DNA of 64,000 nucleotides from Argentina anserina (taxonomy: Eukaryota > Streptophyta > Magnoliopsida > Rosales > Rosaceae), in the NCBI RefSeq assembly GCF_933775445.1, contig NC_065877.1, positions 8,804,001-8,868,000 of the forward strand. Reading direction: 5' to 3'. Numbering within the stretch: position 1 is the stretch's first letter; each line of letters starts with the position of its first letter. The notes below the pieces were generated by a model. That model was not told where the DNA came from, searched no databases, and saw only the letters and a program-made list of their open reading frames with translations. Below are positions 1 to 11,668 of this stretch, one piece after another. The position numbers were made by a program, and so were the translations under genes.

Positions 1-851
1 CATCCAAATTTTGTCCCACGATCCAATACAACTGCATGGATGAATGATGCTAGCAAATGCCTCAAAGCTCATAGATATCGGAATCGCTAAAGCCATGAAG
101 ACCTAATGAACAAACAATATACTGCTTTCACCAACATATACATACCGCTGCAACTTTCTTCTGAAATTCACGCTCCACTTGGGCACGGTAATCAGCAATC
201 TCCTTTTCCGCCTCATCTTTGGCTTGTTTCAGCCTAGCGAGTTTTGCTAGCAGAAGACAACCAAACACCAAAGCAATTAGAAAACAACTCAAAATATTGG
301 ATTTATGTGTCCCATCTAGAGACCCTTCAAAAAAGAAGGGTAACACCATAACATGACTGCATAACCACAAGTAAAGGTTCTAGTACTCTAGCAGTAAGCT
401 AGGGGCTGGCTAGGAGCCTAGGAAATAATTCACTTAACCAAAATTCTTATACATCCAGACTCTCTGATCTTTATATATAATTCACTTAACCAAAAATCTT
501 ATACATCCAGACTCTCGTATCTTGATATAAAGTTATAAACTCATGGAGAACAAAAGAGCATCTCTTGCAACAAGAAAGTAATTTCCAATAAATACAACCT
601 TCCACACAACTTCTACACCCTCTAATCGATCAACAAGACAATCAGAATTTGAAACTACACACACTCACAGCAGAGGATCACATGATAATACCTGCATATA
701 TTGACATATACATAACTCATACCTCATCAACAAACAAGGACAAGAAACAAAACTCACCATTTCTGGCAGCATTGACGATATGCTGAGCTTCCTGCTCTGC
801 AGCAAGCAATTGTTGGATTCCACCTTGACCCCTGTTCGATGCGGATGCCAT
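1..851 (-). CDS. VHA-G: V-type proton ATPase subunit G, 5' part (two of about three coding exons)
   Basis: Subunit G is part of the peripheral stalk of the V1 sector of the vacuolar proton pump. Coding exon 1 is 758-851 (31 codons plus 1 nt) and begins [20 protein letters not shown]. Coding exon 2 is 146-246 and contains [20 protein letters not shown] and REFQKKVAA. Donors are GTGAGT and GTATGT. The joined 65 residues match the conserved charged, helical N-terminal part of plant subunit G, which is normally about 110 residues, so a last exon of about 45 codons should lie just below position 1. The intron running to position 1 shows no further coding sequence. The start is the only ATG in frame after the 5'UTR splice. 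The family call is by recognition; everything seen is intact. Confidence 0.93.
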
Positions 852-1440
852 GTTTTCTGGGGAAAAAATACGGCATATTACGATACTTGATTAAAACCCA
901 ACAAAGGTAAACTCCCTTACTACCAAATTATACATTATTTATACAATCAACACTTACATGCTAATAGCACATCAACACACGATTTCTCAGATCAAATTTT
1001 TCTTTCAGCCTCTTGATTCTAGAATCGTTATAATATTACAGTCGACATCGTAACTAGATCTCTAACCGAGTAAAAAGATTCATCCCAAAACTAAAACCAA
1101 CAACGACAATCAATCTAATAACCAAACTGAAACCATTCAAGTGATTCTACACAGTTAGAATACTAGATTGAACAACCGATTCGTTTTGTAGCATATTACG
1201 ACGGATCGGAGCTCAAAAGGCAACAGGAATCTCTCCATTTTTTTCTCAGAACTAGAGCAATTGTTGATTAAAACATGTAGATCGCGGCGAAACTAAGTAG
1301 AGGAGGATGATCAAGAGAATGGAAAATATAGAGACAGAGAAGCGTGAAGTGAGTACCTGATGAGCGTTGGATATGAGATTTGGAGTGAAAGATTCAGGGA
1401 TAAGCGGGGACACGGATACGAAAGACCTGCTTGTGCCTTT
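852..1440 (-). promoter_or_regulatory. 5' leader with intron of the V-ATPase subunit G gene
   Basis: On the minus strand a good donor (CATCAG followed by GTACTC, boundary 1357/1356) and an acceptor just before the start codon (CCCCAG, boundary 857/856) define a 5'UTR intron of about 500 bp. Only 5 nt of leader lie between the splice and the ATG. Leader introns are common in plant housekeeping genes and often raise expression; that role here is inference. No convincing TATA box was seen upstream. Confidence 0.6.
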
Positions 1441-1499
1441 TATGTAGAAACGGAGATGACCCACGTACCCCCTGGTAAATATCAATCCTACCATGTCGT

Positions 1500-3100
1500 T
1501 TTGCGTCCTTGCTTTGGATAATTGGGCTTTGGGCTCATCTATTTCACACGTATAATACCGAAATTTATTCGGTGCACGGCCCGTATTGATACACAGGTCA
1601 TCTTAATCGTTCATTTCAACACATGTACCACATTTCCAATAGTTTGAGATCAAACAACAATATGACTAAAGAGTCGCGAGTGAGATCGAATAGAATATAT
1701 AGATTAAAAAATTCTATCGTTGGGCCTGACTCTCTGTCGAGATTGAGTTCGTTGCTTCGTCGGAAGCTCACCTTAGGCCACCAACAACAAAGCGCTGGAA
1801 AGAGATCTCGCTCCCTTTGGCGAGATCATGGAATCGTTGATCATCAACGACCACGAGACCGAGAGGCCGGGAGGAAGGAACTAGAAGGCCATGAAGGAAG
1901 CAATCGTCGAGGGTTAGTATAGATCAACCATCGATGCTCTGGTTTTAGTATTGGGTCAGTAAGAGTTAGAAGCAAAAGTATATGGGTCATCGATGTTCAA
2001 TCAAAAAACGTGGGTGGTGCCGGTGGTGGCGTGGAGATTGGATATATAGAACTTCGGAGATGCCGCCTCGAATTCTTCCCCGGAAGAGTTGGGTATCTAG
2101 ACGAGGGTGAGGGAGAAGTTGAGGAGCAGATCGGCGGAGGGGACGATAAATTGAATATTCAGTTGGTGGCGGCGGAGGATGGTGTCGGTGGTTATGTTGG
2201 TACTCTGGTAGCGGAACTATTAAAATGAGGGCGGCAGGTTTTTATTTTTCTGAAATATGATATCATAGAGGAGGTGGGGGACGAGAGGAAGGAGTGGGAT
2301 ACAGAGAAAAGAGGTTAGACTGGGCATGGCGATGTGGAGGTCATTTGGTCTGTTGAGAGTGATCAAATGGGTTTTTGATAGAGAAATGATTTTAGTGGGT
2401 ATAGAACAGAGAGATGGCCGAGAAGAATGAATGGGCTCATATGTGTTCTTCAGCTTTTCTCAGAGGAAGACAGTCATATCTGTCAAAAGCCAACAACCAT
2501 AGTTACATGCTTAGCACGTGGGTGTGCAACGACCCTGTGTATATACATGAGCCGTGTGCCGAATAAGCTCTCTGTATAACATAATCCTCCATCTGCCATA
2601 GTGCCATCTTCTTTGTTTCTTTTTTTTCTTTTTCTTTTTTCTTTTTTTCTGAAACAATGACAATTTTTTTCGCCAATGGATTTTGATTATTCATGCAAAT
2701 TCCTCAACTCAGCACATAATCGACCAAGAAGGTGAAATAATTATAACATTCAAGTTTTAAAAAAAAGGTGTGTTTCCATGTATCATTAGGCTATATCGAG
2801 TTATTAAAAGGGATGGAAAAAAAATTGATGCAGGGTTGGAAACAATTGCAGAAAGTTGATTCATTTGAATCAGTATATACGTCGTCAAGGCTTGATTTAT
2901 ATCTCAAGTTACTTGATTAATTGTTCACTGTCAGTATTATTCGTCTCAAAATCATTTTAGGAATACGCTTATGGTTCTCGACTTTCATGTTTGGGTCAAT
3001 GATATACCTAATTGGCTATATCATAATGTGCATTGTGATGTATGTTGATCGTTAGCTATATCATAATGGCTAGAAAAAGAAATTTGCTGGGGTTGTCAAC
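1500..3100. other. Intergenic, no supportable gene
   Basis: Two modest open frames lie on the plus strand at 1623-1922 and 2010-2228. Neither has a recognisable domain and their composition (Arg-rich, Gly-rich) looks like chance. There is a pyrimidine-rich tract near 2600-2655. The rest is AT-rich with no motif I can name. A decayed gene fragment at about 1740-2230, which is locally GC-richer, cannot be excluded. Confidence 0.5.
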
Positions 3101-3636
3101 TGTAAGTTCTGCATATACATAACTATCACAGTAACTACGAATATAAACTATGTAATTATGCATGTAGCTATGTCAGATAAAAGATCAAATGCATATATCA
3201 GATTACTGACTTGACATTTTGTTGTTTGAATCTATGTCGATCTTCTCCTAGATTCACTTCTTAACACTTTCAGTTTTGTTTGATGGGACAAAATGAATGA
3301 GAATCAGTTTATGCTCTAGAAGTGATCAAATTGGCTTAAAAGACTGCTGTCATGAATAACTGTCTGTGACAGTTTCATGACAGTTACTCAACAGCTACTT
3401 CCATAAAAAAACTGTCAAATAACTTCATGTCTTAATCCAATCTGTGTCCTAATGACTTTACTGTTTGAATTCAAATTCAAACAAATGCTAACCAACTCTT
3501 ATTACATAATCGATTATATCAAAATATAAGTAAAGGTAAATATATATAACTCTTAATATAAAATTCTAAGCTTGTTCATTGATGTAAAATATAACCTTAG
3601 TTCTTTTATGCAGTAAAACTGCATAGGCTATCTTAC
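3101..3636 (-). repeat. 3' LTR of the copia element
   Basis: It starts TGTAAGTTCTGCATAT and ends GGCTATCTTACA on the plus strand, with TG...CA termini. It aligns along its whole length with 8266-8800, with scattered substitutions and small indels. By eye the two copies are roughly 95 percent identical (not computed), which suggests an insertion that is recent to moderate in age. Confidence 0.95.
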
Positions 3637-3646
3637 AATCTCCCAC
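3637..3646 (-). other. Polypurine tract of the copia element
   Basis: The minus strand reads AGTGGGAGAT directly before the 3' LTR. This is the usual position and sequence type of the plus-strand primer in copia elements. Confidence 0.85.
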
Positions 3647-3970
3647 TGAACTAGGATTATACTTTACAATCTATAATCAAGCTTACTTAAGTGCGCGCTT
3701 GAATATCATACAAGTTTGCATATGCTCCAAAACCCTGTCAATTAAATTTAACTATAATAAACTATAAAAGAACATGATAGTTTGATAAAATATCAGTCTC
3801 TTATAAATACATTTCAGCAAACTCAACCACATGGATTACCACTAGTAAAATCTTGTTTGACTGAACATAATCGATTTCAAACAATTGATCCTGATGGCTT
3901 AAGATATTGCTGCATATTTCCATAATATAAAAGTAAGGAAACTGAATGTATACTTTAAATTATGCAGCAA

Positions 3971-6800
3971 CTATAAATTAAAAGACTGAAATAAGCTAAT
4001 GAAAAACATGATGAATCTTCTTAAATATCTCAGTACCTTCTTTCCTACAATCCAATGCTCCTCACCAGCATCCGATTGATATCTTGAAAGCATATTCACA
4101 GCAAAACTTATATCTGGTCTTGTGCACACTTGTGCATACATAAGACTACCAACTAAGGTTGCGTAGGGTACATTCTCCATACTTTTTCTCTCCAAATTAT
4201 TCTTAGGACACTGCCCCTTATGAAATTTATCACCCTTGAAAATAGGTGTTTTATCAGATTTGCACTTCTCCATTCCAAACCTCTTCAAGACCTTATCAAT
4301 GTAATTCTTTTGTGACAAACCCAACAAATTTCTTTTTCTGTCTCTACTGATCTCTATGCCAAGCACATAGTGTGCTTCCCCCATATCCTTCATATCAAAG
4401 TTTCTCTTTAGAAAATCCTTGGTAACCTTTAACAACCCCACATCACTACTAGCTAGTAATATATCATCTACACATAATACCAGAAATATAAAGTTACTCC
4501 CACTGATTTTGCAATATACACATTCATCTAATTTATTCTCTTCAAAACCAAAGCTTGCAATTACTGCATCAAATTTCAGATACCATTGTCTAGATGCTTG
4601 TTTCAAGCCATAGATTGATTTCTGTAACTTACAAACCTTCTTCTCATCCTCCACAAAACCATCTGGTGGTAACATGTGTATGTCTTCAATCAAATCTCAA
4701 TTTAAGAACGATGTTTTGACATCTATCTGGTGCAATTCAAGATCAAAATGTGAAACTAGAGCCATCATCACTCTAAAAGCATCCTTGGTAGAAACAGGTG
4801 AGAATGTTTCAGTGTAGTCTATGCCTTCCTTCTGGTTATATCCCTTTGGTACAAGCCTTGCTTTGTATCTCTCAATATTGCTTTCTGCATCTTTCTTGGT
4901 TTTGTAGACCCATTTACAACTAATAGGCTTCATCTCTTCAGTTCTATTTACCAAAATCCAAACTCCATTTTGAGACATGCTTAAAAGCTCATCCTCAATT
5001 TCAAGCTTCCACTGTCATTCGGTCAATTTCTTCCCCCAAATCAAATTCAACAACAGTAAGGTAAAAATGATAATCTTCTGGGATAACAAACTTTTTTGCT
5101 CTTTCTAATCTTCTCAACAAAACAGGTTCATTAGCTGCTACCTCTTGAATCACTTCATTATTCTGTATTAAATCATCTCCAAATATTGGATCTTCTGCAA
5201 CAGCTTCCTTATTTACTACTGCTTGAATTTAATTTTACATTCCTTCAATCGAAACTGAGGCTGTAACTGTTTCTGGATTATCAGTTACATCCATAGTGAC
5301 TTGTTGCTGCACAATTTCTGGATACACAAACCATTCCTCCATGTCAAAATACTCATTGTCAATTAGATTATCTACCAAAATCTCTTCATTTGGATCAAAA
5401 AATTCATCAAAGAACGCAGCCCTGTGAGTCTCAAAAATTTAGTTGTGTCTTTCCTTGCAGTAGAACTTGTAGCCCCTTGATTTTTCTGAGTATCCAACAA
5501 AATGTGCTGAGATAGTTCTTCATTCAAGTTTATCATCCTTCTCCCATTATACACTCTAGCTTCTGCCTTGCATCCCCATACATGTAAATGATTAATACTT
5601 GGCTGATAACCATTCCAATTTTCAAAAGGGGTATTATTGATGGCCTTGCTGGGAGTTCTATTGCAAATGTAATTGGCTGTTTTTAAAGCCTCTTCCCACA
5701 AGAACCTTGGTAAACTTGATCTTGAAAACATACTTCTTACCATGCCCATGAGAGTTCTGTTTCTTCTCTCACAAACACCATTTTGTTGTGGAGTATATGA
5801 AGTTGTATATTGAGCAACAATGCCACATTGTTCTAAATATATGGAAAATGGTCCTTTATGTTGCCCATTTTCAGTATATTTTCCATAATATTCACCACCA
5901 CGATCTGATCTGACCACCTTAATTAACTTTTATGGTTGTCTTTCAACCTCAGTTTTGAAAACTTTGAAAACATCTATGACACTAGATTTTTCAAACATTA
6001 AGTAAAGAAAACAAAACCTTGAGGAATCATCTATGAAAGTCACAAAGTAACTATTTCCACATATTGTTTGGACAGGAAATGGACCACAAACATCTGTATG
6101 AATCAATTCCAACAATTCACTGGCCCTTCGAGAATTAAATTTTCTCTTATTTGTCATTTTTTCCTTCAAACAATCAATGCATGTTTCAAAATCAGTAAAG
6201 TCTAATGCAGGCAAAATCTTTTGTTTGACCATTTCTTGAAATCTAGATTTTGAAATATGTCCTAACCTCTTATGCCACAGAAAAGATGATGCACTTGGAC
6301 TATGCTTTCTCTTAATGCCTACTGTTTGTGAAACATGGCAAATTTCATGACTCTTGCTAGCCATATTGACACAATTAACATGCCAATAACCATCTATCAT
6401 ATCAGCAGTACCAAAACAAACAAAATCTTTATATAAACACATAGAATTGTCATTAGTACTTGAAAAACTACAAGCATTATCCAATACAAATTGAGAACCA
6501 GATATGAGGTTTCTCTTTATTGAGGGAATACAATACACATTATTTAATACTAATACATAGATAGTTATTCCTAAATAGCAATTTCACAATTCCTACAGCT
6601 TGAACGGTCACCCCTTGCCCATTTGCGGTGCATATCCTTGTTTCATTGTTTCTTGGGATTGTTTGTCTGTATAATCTCTGCATAGAATTCACAATATGAA
6701 TGGGAGAACCCGTATCAAACCACCATGAACTTTTATTTACACTTGCATGAGACTTTAAACTAAAGACATCTTTTAACAGAAAAGTACCTTTCTTTTTCAT
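3971..6800 (-). pseudogene. copia pol: protease, integrase, reverse transcriptase, broken
   Basis: Segments in sense order: 6540-6800 protease with active-site WFDTGSP; 5930-6538 GAG-pre-integrase and integrase HHCC (HKRLGHIS, CIDC) with core residues in IHTDVCGPF and FIDDSSRF; 5372-5917 rest of the integrase core (RSDRGGEY, QQNGVCERRNRTL); 4697-4978 RT start (CKWVYKTKKD, KGYNQKEGIDYTETFSPV); 3971-4693 RT core (SIYGLKQASRQWYLKFD, LVLCVDDILLAS). Breaks: a frame change between protease and integrase (about 6538); an in-frame TAA at 5930-5932; a frameshift near 5440 and more disruption to about 4980; an in-frame TGA at 4697-4699. The usual YVDD of RT reads CVDD. RNase H is missing. The element cannot make a working Pol as it stands. 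Confidence 0.92.
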
Positions 6801-7637
6801 CTAGTTCTTGAAGCCCTCACAGTCTTTCTTAAAATGACCAGACTTCTTACAGAAGAAGCATTTTATTGCTCCATTATTCATGGCAACAGATTTGTCTTTG
6901 TTCAGATCATGTTTGGTGCCAGAACTTGATGCACCATTCCTATTTCCAAAATGTTTGTTTTCAAAATGCTTCTTAGGCTTGTCAACGTAATTGATACTCA
7001 CAACCTTTCCCCTTTTTATCTTGTCCTCTTCTTCCTCCACACAGATGGAGATTAGCTTATTAAGGCTCCAATTTTCTTCATGTGTGCTATAGAGGCTTTT
7101 GAGATGACTATATTCACCAGGGAATGAATTCAGAAGCAAAGTTACCATAAAAGACTCATCAATAGTCATTTTCAGGCCCCTCAACTTTTCGGCAAGGTTT
7201 GCTCCATGCATGATGTACTCTCTTATGCTTCCAGTGCCATTGTATTTCATCCTAGTCAGTTTGTTCATCAGCCTACTCTGCTTAGCCTTGTCAGATCTCT
7301 TGTACTTTTCAACAATTGAGTTGTAGTGCTCCTTAGCATATTCAAAATTTGGTATACCACCCTTGACAACATCATTCATACTTTTCTTGATACAAATCAG
7401 TGTCATCTTATTATGTTTCAGCCACTTTTCATACTTCTCCTTCTGGTCCTTAGAAGCATTTGCAGCAGGTTCAGTGGGTGGATCTTGCTTCATTACTTGA
7501 TCAATGTCCAGCATTGCCAAATTGAGTTCTATGTCAGCCTTGCATTCCTGATAGTTCAACCCATTGAGCTTTTGATATTGGTTGATATTCATAGGAAAAT
7601 TCATGGTTGTAATGAATTTTGAACTTAAATCAGTCAT
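6801..7637 (-). pseudogene. copia gag (nucleocapsid polyprotein part)
   Basis: A 278-residue open frame begins MTDLSSKFITTMNFPMNINQ. The middle shows the UBN2-type Gag pattern of copia elements (DQKEKYEKWLKHNKM, then KLTRMKYNGTGSIREYIMHG). A CCHC zinc knuckle, CFFCKKSGHFKKDC (C-x2-C-x4-H-x4-C), sits near the C-terminus. The frame ends at a TAG directly before the protease segment, which continues in the same frame. Copia elements normally carry one gag-pol frame, so this TAG probably interrupts it, but a readthrough arrangement cannot be excluded. Confidence 0.9.
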
Positions 7638-8250
7638 ATATTAAATCTTTATTTGCATATGTATTTTCAATTTTACTTAATACTAAATATACAAATGCAC
7701 ATCTCAAATCTTAAATGATGTAGAAATAACTTGTAATGAATGTAATAATACAAATAGAACTGCATAAACATTTTCAAGATTTTGGCATCATGTGTGATAC
7801 ACTTATCTCTGGTGTAATGCATGAATGCTATATGATATACAACTAAAATAAGAATTTTCAGTTCAGAGACTTAACCGCTATGGCAGTCAAATCTCATTCC
7901 AAATTTTCATGTTTTATGATCTTTCTTGGTCTCTCAACTTAACATATACTTTGGCTAATGTGTTAGCACTGAACTATATATTAGTTTCAGTCTATATCAG
8001 AAAGATTGTAACTTAATCTAATATATATGTATCAATCATACATAGCTAATGTGGTAGCATTTTGTATTTCATGAAACATGTATTAGTATGTTGAATCATT
8101 TATATATTTTCTCTTGCAGACATATATATCAGCAATATTCATGTATAGAAGAAGATTCGTAAAACTTCATTGACATGCATATCATAATCCCAGAAAACAT
8201 TTGATAAAACTAAATTGCACATGAACACCAATCTAATATTTGAGCATAGT

Positions 8251-8263
8251 TGCTCTGATACCA
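8251..8263 (-). other. Primer-binding site, initiator Met tRNA type
   Basis: The minus strand reads TGGTATCAGAGCA, the standard complement of the 3' end of plant initiator methionine tRNA, two bases inside the 5' LTR. It fixes the orientation of the element. Confidence 0.93.
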
Positions 8264-8265
8264 AC

Positions 8266-8800
8266 TGTAAGTTCTGCATATACATAACTATCATAGTAAC
8301 TACGAATATAAACTATGTAACTATGCATGTAGCTATGTCAGATAAAAGATCAAATGCATATAGCAGATTATTAACTTGACATTTTGTTGTTTGAATCCAT
8401 GTCAATCTTCTCCTAGATTCACTTCTTAACACTCAGTTTTGTTTGATGGGACAAAATGAATGAGAATCAGTTTATTCTCTAGAAGGGATCGAATTGGCTT
8501 AAAAGGCTGCTGTCATGAATAACTGTCTGTGACAGTTTCATGACAGTTACTCAACAGCTACTTCCATCAAAGAACTGTCAAATAACTTCCTGTCTTAATC
8601 CAATTTGTGTCCTAATAACTTTACTGTTTGAATTCAAATTCAAACAAATGCTAACCAACTCTTATTCCATAATCAATTATATCAAAATATAAGTGAATGT
8701 AAATATATATAACTCTTAATATGAAATTCTAGGCTTGTTCATTGATGTAAAATATAACCTTAGTTCTTTTATGCAATAAAACTGCATAGGCTATCTTACA
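8266..8800 (-). repeat. 5' LTR of the copia element
   Basis: Near-identical partner of 3101-3636. In the sense (minus) direction it ends ACTTACA, then two bases, then the tRNA primer-binding site. Confidence 0.95.
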
Positions 8801-9050
8801 ATCCATATTAATTCCATATTCTTAATTTAAAAAAAAAATCGTTTAAGACAATTGGAGAAAGTCCTAACCAGAAATCTTAGGCTAACCATATGTTGTAATT
8901 CATTCACTAATAATATGCAATTTAATTTGCAGTAGTTGATACAACGTTCCTAACATTCGAAGCGTGAGCAGTACTGTAATGCAATGCAAACTTGATAATG
9001 ATAAAGGGATCTAACGATATATAGAGAATTCTGGGAGGCAGAATAAGGTC
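8801..9050. other. Short intergenic stretch
   Basis: AT-rich DNA between the copia element and the 3' end of the proline-rich gene. No feature seen. Confidence 0.5.
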
Positions 9051-9738
9051 TCAGAGATCCTCTCTCTTAGCCAATTCGTAATCATACTCTGCGTTTGACT
9101 TGTTATTTTTCTTCTTATTGAACAGAATACCCGCCAATCCAACCACACAGACAGCACCAAGCACAAAACCAACCATTGTTACCCTGTTCTTACTCTGCTC
9201 CGAACTATAATACTCGTCGTCAAAATCAATACTATCGTCCTCTGCTCTATAGTTGGACGGCAATACAGTAGGGTCAGGAGCCATTTCAGAATCAGGAGAA
9301 CCAGGGTCAGTATCCGACAATGGCTCGGATCCGAACACAGAAGATGGTTCAGGTGCTGGTGCTAGAGTTGGAGTGTAAGCCTCGTAGACTTCTGGAGCCT
9401 CAACTTCAACGTAAGGGGGTGGAGAAGGGTATTGGGTGAAGTAAGGAGCAGGGGATGGAGAGTAGTCTGGAGAGATATTAAGCTGCTCTGCTTCTTTTTC
9501 AGGGGCTGGGGCATCGATATAAGGCTGTGGTGGCGGAGAATATTCCGATGCATTATCTGAAGGGACCGGAGAATCTACTCCACCACTTTCAGGAGGCTCG
9601 GAATAAGGAGATGGAGATGCAGAAGAGATCGGAATCTCAATGTCTGCCGGCATTGTGTCGTTTGATGATGATGCCGTTGTTACAAAGAACAGTGTAATGA
9701 TGCAGAAACATATCTTGGAGAGCTCGATCGACTGCCAT
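9051..9738 (-). CDS. Proline-rich single-pass membrane protein, signal peptide frame-shifted
   Basis: The open frame from the ATG at 9653 gives 200 residues: a Pro/Ser/Glu-rich ectodomain with SPSPYSEPP, EYSPPPQPYIDAPAPEKE and YPSPPPYVEVEAPE, an acidic stretch (EDDSIDFDDEYY), one membrane segment near 160-180 (VGFVLGAVCVVGLAGILF) and a basic-acidic tail. In the same frame just upstream of 9653 lies a typical signal-peptide core (KICFCIITLFFVTTASSS), but this frame has no ATG before an upstream TAA. The likely ancestral ATG (9736-9738, MAVDRAL) is in another frame. A 2-nt loss in a CT repeat near 9718-9722 would explain the split. As written, translation would start at 9653 without a signal peptide. 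This may be a mutation or a sequencing error. It resembles extensin-like cell-wall-associated proteins; the exact family is not recognised. Confidence 0.65.
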
Positions 9739-9739
9739 G

Positions 9740-10260
9740 GTGTAGAAGATTTTGCTGTTTAATTGAATGTGGCTTAGAAAGAAATACACTATGGCTGAAT
9801 GATGAAGAAGAGTTTCTAAAATAAAGGTGATGAATTGAGAGATTCAGGTAGCAATGTCATGGATTTAAAATGTGTTAATTGGTGGGAAATGGTTTAGTCA
9901 GAAATTCAAATTCTGACTATGAAAATGGTGAAAGGGTTGCATGGAGAGTATTTATCACTTAATATTAATGTTTGATTTGAGATCTTAATGAAGGAGGTGA
10001 ATGCTAATAATGGAGGAAAATTGAAGGTGCGAACGGGACCTTTTGTATAATTAATGGCGTTAAAAATTGAAAGGAATTTGTAAGATTGAGATTCAATTTT
10101 ATTTGTTTTTTTAGTAAAAGGCGGGTAGCCATAAAATCTTTCTTTTTTTAATCAAAAACGTTAAATAATTTATTAAATATAAAAGTCACAACGATTTAAT
10201 GTCAAAAATACATCTAGATAAGCAAAAGAAAAGCAAATGATGTAAAAAAAATACATCTGT
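9740..10260. other. Upstream region of the proline-rich gene
   Basis: AT-rich, with no clear TATA box and no coding sequence. It ends at the solo LTR target site. Confidence 0.5.
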
Positions 10261-10265
10261 AATGT

Positions 10266-11097
10266 TGTTCGAGCTGGGAAAAAGATTTCCTCAGGGAACA
10301 ATCAGCAAGTCCAGGTTTTGAACCCTAGATGGTTCTAACCTTCGTTCTGTGTTGTTGTTTGGCGTGCCAGTACCTTTGAGTTAGGTACAACTCTTGCTTG
10401 TTGATGATGATTGCGCTCACGTACTGTCTTCTTCTCGAACGATTGTTCCGCAGTTGCTGATAAACCGTTGAAGTTCGAATGACCTATACACAACCGGAGT
10501 TGCTAGGTACCTTTCACTCCACCTCAAATAGATGACCGATCTTACTTTAGACCGCTTGGGGAAAAGCAGAGCTTATAATGTGTCGTTGATAGCGGGACTC
10601 TTTTGCTGTAGGGAATTGCTGACTAGTGCAGACTTTTGTGTTTGCTAGAAACTAGGCTAGCGACTCGATGGACTTGACTCTGGTTGCCAAAGCTAATCGA
10701 ACTTGTTGCTACATGCAGTGTGAGGCGTACATCTGGGTAGCTCCGCTCTGATGGGAGACTTGGTTTGCCGAAGTGAATCAGACTTTTGCTCCGTGAGAAG
10801 ACTGGACTATGCGGTTACGCGATAGTTTGTTTGACGTTGTGTGTGTCTTCAATTTTGCACATTCAACCCCTTTATATAGAGAATACAGATTGTTCTTTCT
10901 TGCGGATCAAGTCTTAAGAACATCTTAGTTGATTTGGATTCACCTTCCTTATTCAACTCAGATTCTATACAGCATCAGTCCCGAAATCTATTCCAATAAG
11001 GAATGTAATCTTGTTTTTCGATAGATTTTTCTCAAATAACCGGTCCACAAGTCTAAAGGATATAAATAATACCGGAGTATTATTTTAGGCTCAAACA
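10266..11097 (-). mobile_element. Solo LTR (832 bp) of an LTR retrotransposon
   Basis: The termini are TGTTCGAG at the left and CTCAAACA at the right: TG...CA with an 8-bp imperfect inverted repeat (one mismatch). AATGT flanks both ends exactly (10261-10265 and 11098-11102), a 5-bp target duplication as made by LTR-element integrases. A TATA box, CTATATAAAGG on the minus strand near 10870-10881, lies about 220 bp from the minus-strand start, as expected for U3. No gag-pol or second LTR is near. The minus orientation rests on the TATA position. Superfamily unknown. Confidence 0.85.
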
Positions 11098-11102
11098 AAT
11101 GT

Positions 11103-11668
11103 GCAAAAAAATTTAAATAATGCAAGAATCATTACGTCGAAATGTCGATCTAGGTGTACTTATTAACTAAACCAATTCAAAATTTATAGTCTCCCTGATC
11201 ATCATCATTATATATCTACAATGGTACACATCTCATTACTCATATGCATATATTCCTGAGACGGAGCAACATAGTGCATCATTGGTAAAAGTTCACAAAG
11301 TAATATTGTTAATTCCATTATGCTAATTTAGGCAATTAAACAGACGCATGCCCAATTACATCATACATTTCTTAGTAAACAACATGAATTCACAATATAA
11401 CAAATCTCAAAGATAGAAAGAGCTTTTTGTTTTTTTTATAGAAAAATAGAAAGAGCCTTAAAAACATAGTAGAATGCAACGTAAACTCGGGTGGCACATT
11501 TAAAACGAGTGCCTTAATTTGTTCACAAAGTGACATATCAACACAACAATATACATTTCATTAAAAAAAACACAACAATATACATATAACAGGGTCCAAA
11601 GTCCAAACTTCCGAATTATTCTCCCATGCCACGTTAATATAATATGTATTCAATTCTCCTTGATAGAA
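11103..11668. other. 3' flank of PIP2 copy 1
   Basis: Non-coding. From about 11490 on it resembles the 3' flanks of copies 2 (about 17396) and 3 (about 29078), all with a TTTAAAACGAGTGCC-like stretch. The duplicated unit therefore extends past the stop codon. Confidence 0.6.

Larger units (their letters stand above)
3101..8800 (-). mobile_element. Ty1/copia-type LTR retrotransposon, full length but coding-defective
   Basis: Two direct LTRs of about 535 bp (3101-3636 and 8266-8800) enclose about 4.6 kb. Sense strand is minus. The primer-binding site, complementary to initiator Met tRNA, adjoins the right-hand (5') LTR, and the polypurine tract adjoins the left-hand (3') LTR. Order is gag, protease, integrase, reverse transcriptase, which is the copia order with integrase before RT. 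A leader of about 610 bp (7638-8250) separates PBS from gag and holds no ORF. The RNase H domain is mostly absent: only about 330 bp lie between the end of RT similarity and the 3' LTR. Frameshifts and stops interrupt pol. The 5 bp outside the LTRs (TCAAC on the left, ATCCA on the right) do not match, so no target duplication is visible. Confidence 0.95.

Noticed and set aside
1623..2228. Two plus-strand open frames (99 and 72 codons)
   Set aside because: No domain, low-complexity Arg/Gly-rich composition and no splice or promoter context.
3971..7637. Intact virus-like polyprotein
   Set aside because: Stops, frameshifts and lack of RNase H show a defective retrotransposon. LTRs, PBS and PPT match Ty1/copia, and there is no envelope or movement gene.
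8801..8810. Target duplication of the copia element
   Set aside because: Flanking 5-mers TCAAC (left) and ATCCA (right) do not match. The bases shared next to the LTRs belong to the PBS spacer and polypurine tract.
9362..9553. 63-codon minus-strand frame inside the proline-rich gene
   Set aside because: Alternate frame of a repetitive coding region.
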